Of a stretch of DNA of 64,000 nucleotides, positions 62,777 to 64,000 are shown piece after piece. The position numbers and the translations under genes are program-made. The notes beneath the pieces were generated by a model, which was not told the origin of the DNA, did not search any database, and saw only the letters and a list, made by a program, of their open reading frames with translations. The first letter of the stretch is position 1; each line of letters begins with the position of its first letter. Where the stretch lies: contig NZ_JAPDDS010000008.1 of assembly GCF_025950085.1 (NCBI RefSeq), forward strand, positions 124,001-188,000. The letters run 5' to 3'. Source of the stretch: Luteolibacter flavescens (lineage in GTDB: Bacteria; Verrucomicrobiota; Verrucomicrobiia; Verrucomicrobiales; Akkermansiaceae).

Positions 62777-64000
62777 TCATCGCAATCCGCGGAGCAATAA
62801 TTCCGCGTTTGTCTTCGTGGCCCTGAGATTTTTCAGGAGTGTCTCGATCGCATCTCCGATCGGCAATTGGGCGAGTTGGCGGCGCAGGTCGAGCACCTTC
62901 ACGAACTCCTCGGGATGATACAGGCGCTCGTCATTCCGGGTGCCGCTCTGCGGGATATGGATGGCCGGGAAGACACGTCTTTCCGCGAGCTCGCGGTCCA
63001 GACGGACCTCCATGTTGCCCGTGCCCTTGAATTCCTCGAAAATCACGTCGTCCATCCGGTTCTCCGTCTCGATGAGCGCGGTCGCCAGGACGGTGAGGCT
63101 GCCGCCTTCCTCGACATTGCGGGCATTGCCGAAGAACTTGCGCGACTTCTGCAGGGCCGCGGGGCTGATGCCGCCGCTGCCGATCGGGCCGCCTTGGTTC
63201 GCGGAATTGTGGCCGCGGGCGAGGCGGGTGAGGCTGTCGAGCAGCAGCACGACATCCTTCCCCTGCTCCACCAGCCGGCGGGCGCGCTCGATGACGAGGT
63301 CCGCGACCTGAGCATGGCGGCGGGCGGGCTCGTCAAAGGTGGAGGCGTAAACGGCGGCACCCACGGTCTCCTCGAAGTCCGTGACTTCCTCCGGGCGCTC
63401 ATCCAGCAGCACCACGATCAGCTCCACCTCCGGGTGATTCCGGCGGATGGACTTGGCGATCTGCTTCAGCAGGATGGTCTTACCCCCGCGCGGCGGCGCG
63501 ACGATGAGGCCGCGCTGGCCCTTGCCCAGCGGCGCGACGAGGTCGAGCACGCGGACGCCCACCGACTCCGGGCCATCCCCTTCCAGCACGATGCGTCGGT
63601 CGGGGAAAAGCGGGGTGAGCTTGTCGAATTCCTTCGGCGTCTTGTAGTCGGCGACCGGGATGCCCTCGATCTCGAGGATCTCAGTAGCGGAAAGATATTT
63701 GTCCCGGTCGCGCGGCGCACGGATGCGCACCTTCACGCGATTCCCCGGTCGCAGGACGTGGTCACGCAGCAGGTGGCCATTGATGTAGAGATCGTCCGGC
63801 GAGGTCCGGAAGCTCCGGGCCGGGTCGCGCAGCATCGCGTAGTTTTCCTTCGCCTGCTCCACGATGCCCTCGCCGATCAGCGTTGCACCCTCGTTCGCGT
63901 AAAAGCTGAGCAGCTCGAAGACGAGCTGGGTCTTTGGCGCGCCCGGCGTGATGCGGGCGGGCACGGCCTCGGCCATGGTCAGCAGCTCTCCGAGCGGCTT
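62777..64000 (-). CDS. rho: Transcription termination factor Rho (5' end beyond window)
   Basis: At least 408 residues. The reading frame is open to the right edge (KPLGELLT before MAEAVPARITPGAPKTQLVFELL), and that segment matches the Rho N-terminal helix bundle, so the ATG at 63976 is internal. The cold-shock RNA-binding domain (GIVEQAKENYAMLRDPARSFRTSPDDLYI) and the RecA-type ATPase follow, with Walker A APPRGGKT, Walker B VVLLLDSLTRLARGHN and the Q/R-loop segments NRMDDVIFEEFKGTGNMEV. Rho terminates untranslated transcripts. Confidence 0.96.
   Translation of the reverse strand, partial: KPLGELLTMAEAVPARITPGAPKTQLVFELLSFYANEGATLIGEGIVEQAKENYAMLRDPARSFRTSPDDLYINGHLLRDHVLRPGNRVKVRIRAPRDRDKYLSATEILEIEGIPVADYKTPKEFDKLTPLFPDRRIVLEGDGPESVGVRVLDLVAPLGKGQRGLIVAPPRGGKTILLKQIAKSIRRNHPEVELIVVLLDERPEEVTDFEETVGAAVYASTFDEPARRHAQVADLVIERARRLVEQGKDVVLLLDSLTRLARGHNSANQGGPIGSGGISPAALQKSRKFFGNARNVEEGGSLTVLATALIETENRMDDVIFEEFKGTGNMEVRLDRELAERRVFPAIHIPQSGTRNDERLYHPEEFVKVLDLRRQLAQLPIGDAIETLLKNLRATKTNAELLLRGLR

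Overview
The window is GC-rich chromosomal DNA and most likely comes from a verrucomicrobium near Luteolibacter/Haloferula (Verrucomicrobiaceae). This is inferred from the gene set and style: a PEP-CTERM protein, a bactofilin, YVTN-propeller/cytochrome c fusions, ankyrin lipoproteins, large secreted proteins carrying D-x-DGD-x-LSNL-x-EYA elements, LpxB (so a Gram-negative envelope), and very few Shine-Dalgarno sites. No 16S gene is present, so the genus is a guess. There is no rRNA, CRISPR array, prophage or recognisable transposase. Both tRNAs and nearly all genes look chromosomal.

Layout. 1-3.6 kb: the 5' part of a histone-deacetylase-like hydrolase, then a DUF485/ActP acetate-uptake pair. 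3.6-9.7 kb: small envelope proteins, a truncated GH95-like protein, a tandem-ACT protein, an ankyrin lipoprotein, and the tRNA-modification genes trmO and truA. 9.9-13 kb: sucC-VOC-VOC-sucD, a succinyl-CoA synthetase operon with two glyoxalase-fold genes between its subunits. 13-18 kb: a long inverted repeat, TerC and DUF808 membrane proteins, SufE, three tiny tandem lipoproteins, and two paralogous coiled-coil anchored proteins. 18-22.3 kb: an ABC exporter translationally coupled to a TlpA-like thioredoxin, a GYF-domain membrane protein and a DUF423 protein. 22.3-29.7 kb: a co-directional accessory cluster with a small Cys-rich membrane protein, two propeller/cytochrome c fusions flanking a PEP-CTERM protein, and a His-rich outer-membrane barrel.

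30-42 kb: clpB, then a block on the minus strand read ankyrin giant, ankyrin giant, sensor kinase, response regulator, flanked by copies of a dispersed repeat family. 42.7-48.3 kb: tRNA-Arg, a Wzz-like protein, nadA, a degenerate M50-like membrane protein, bactofilin, a TPR protein and lpxB. 48.4-52.6 kb: a large secreted repeat protein and a cardiolipin-synthase-like phospholipase D. 52.8-60.4 kb: tRNA-Pro, then a gyrB - nucleotidyltransferase - partner - gyrA operon and ribonuclease D. 60.5-64 kb: a large secreted protein and the 3' part of rho.

The strongest candidates for something undescribed are the 22.3-29.7 kb propeller/cytochrome cluster, the ankyrin-ankyrin-kinase-regulator operon, the nucleotidyltransferase pair lodged inside the gyrase operon, and the repeat elements at 13.0-13.4, 32.8-33.1 and 42.3-42.5 kb. 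Several genes have a recognisable -35/-10 pair only 5-12 bases upstream of the start codon, which suggests leaderless transcription is common here.
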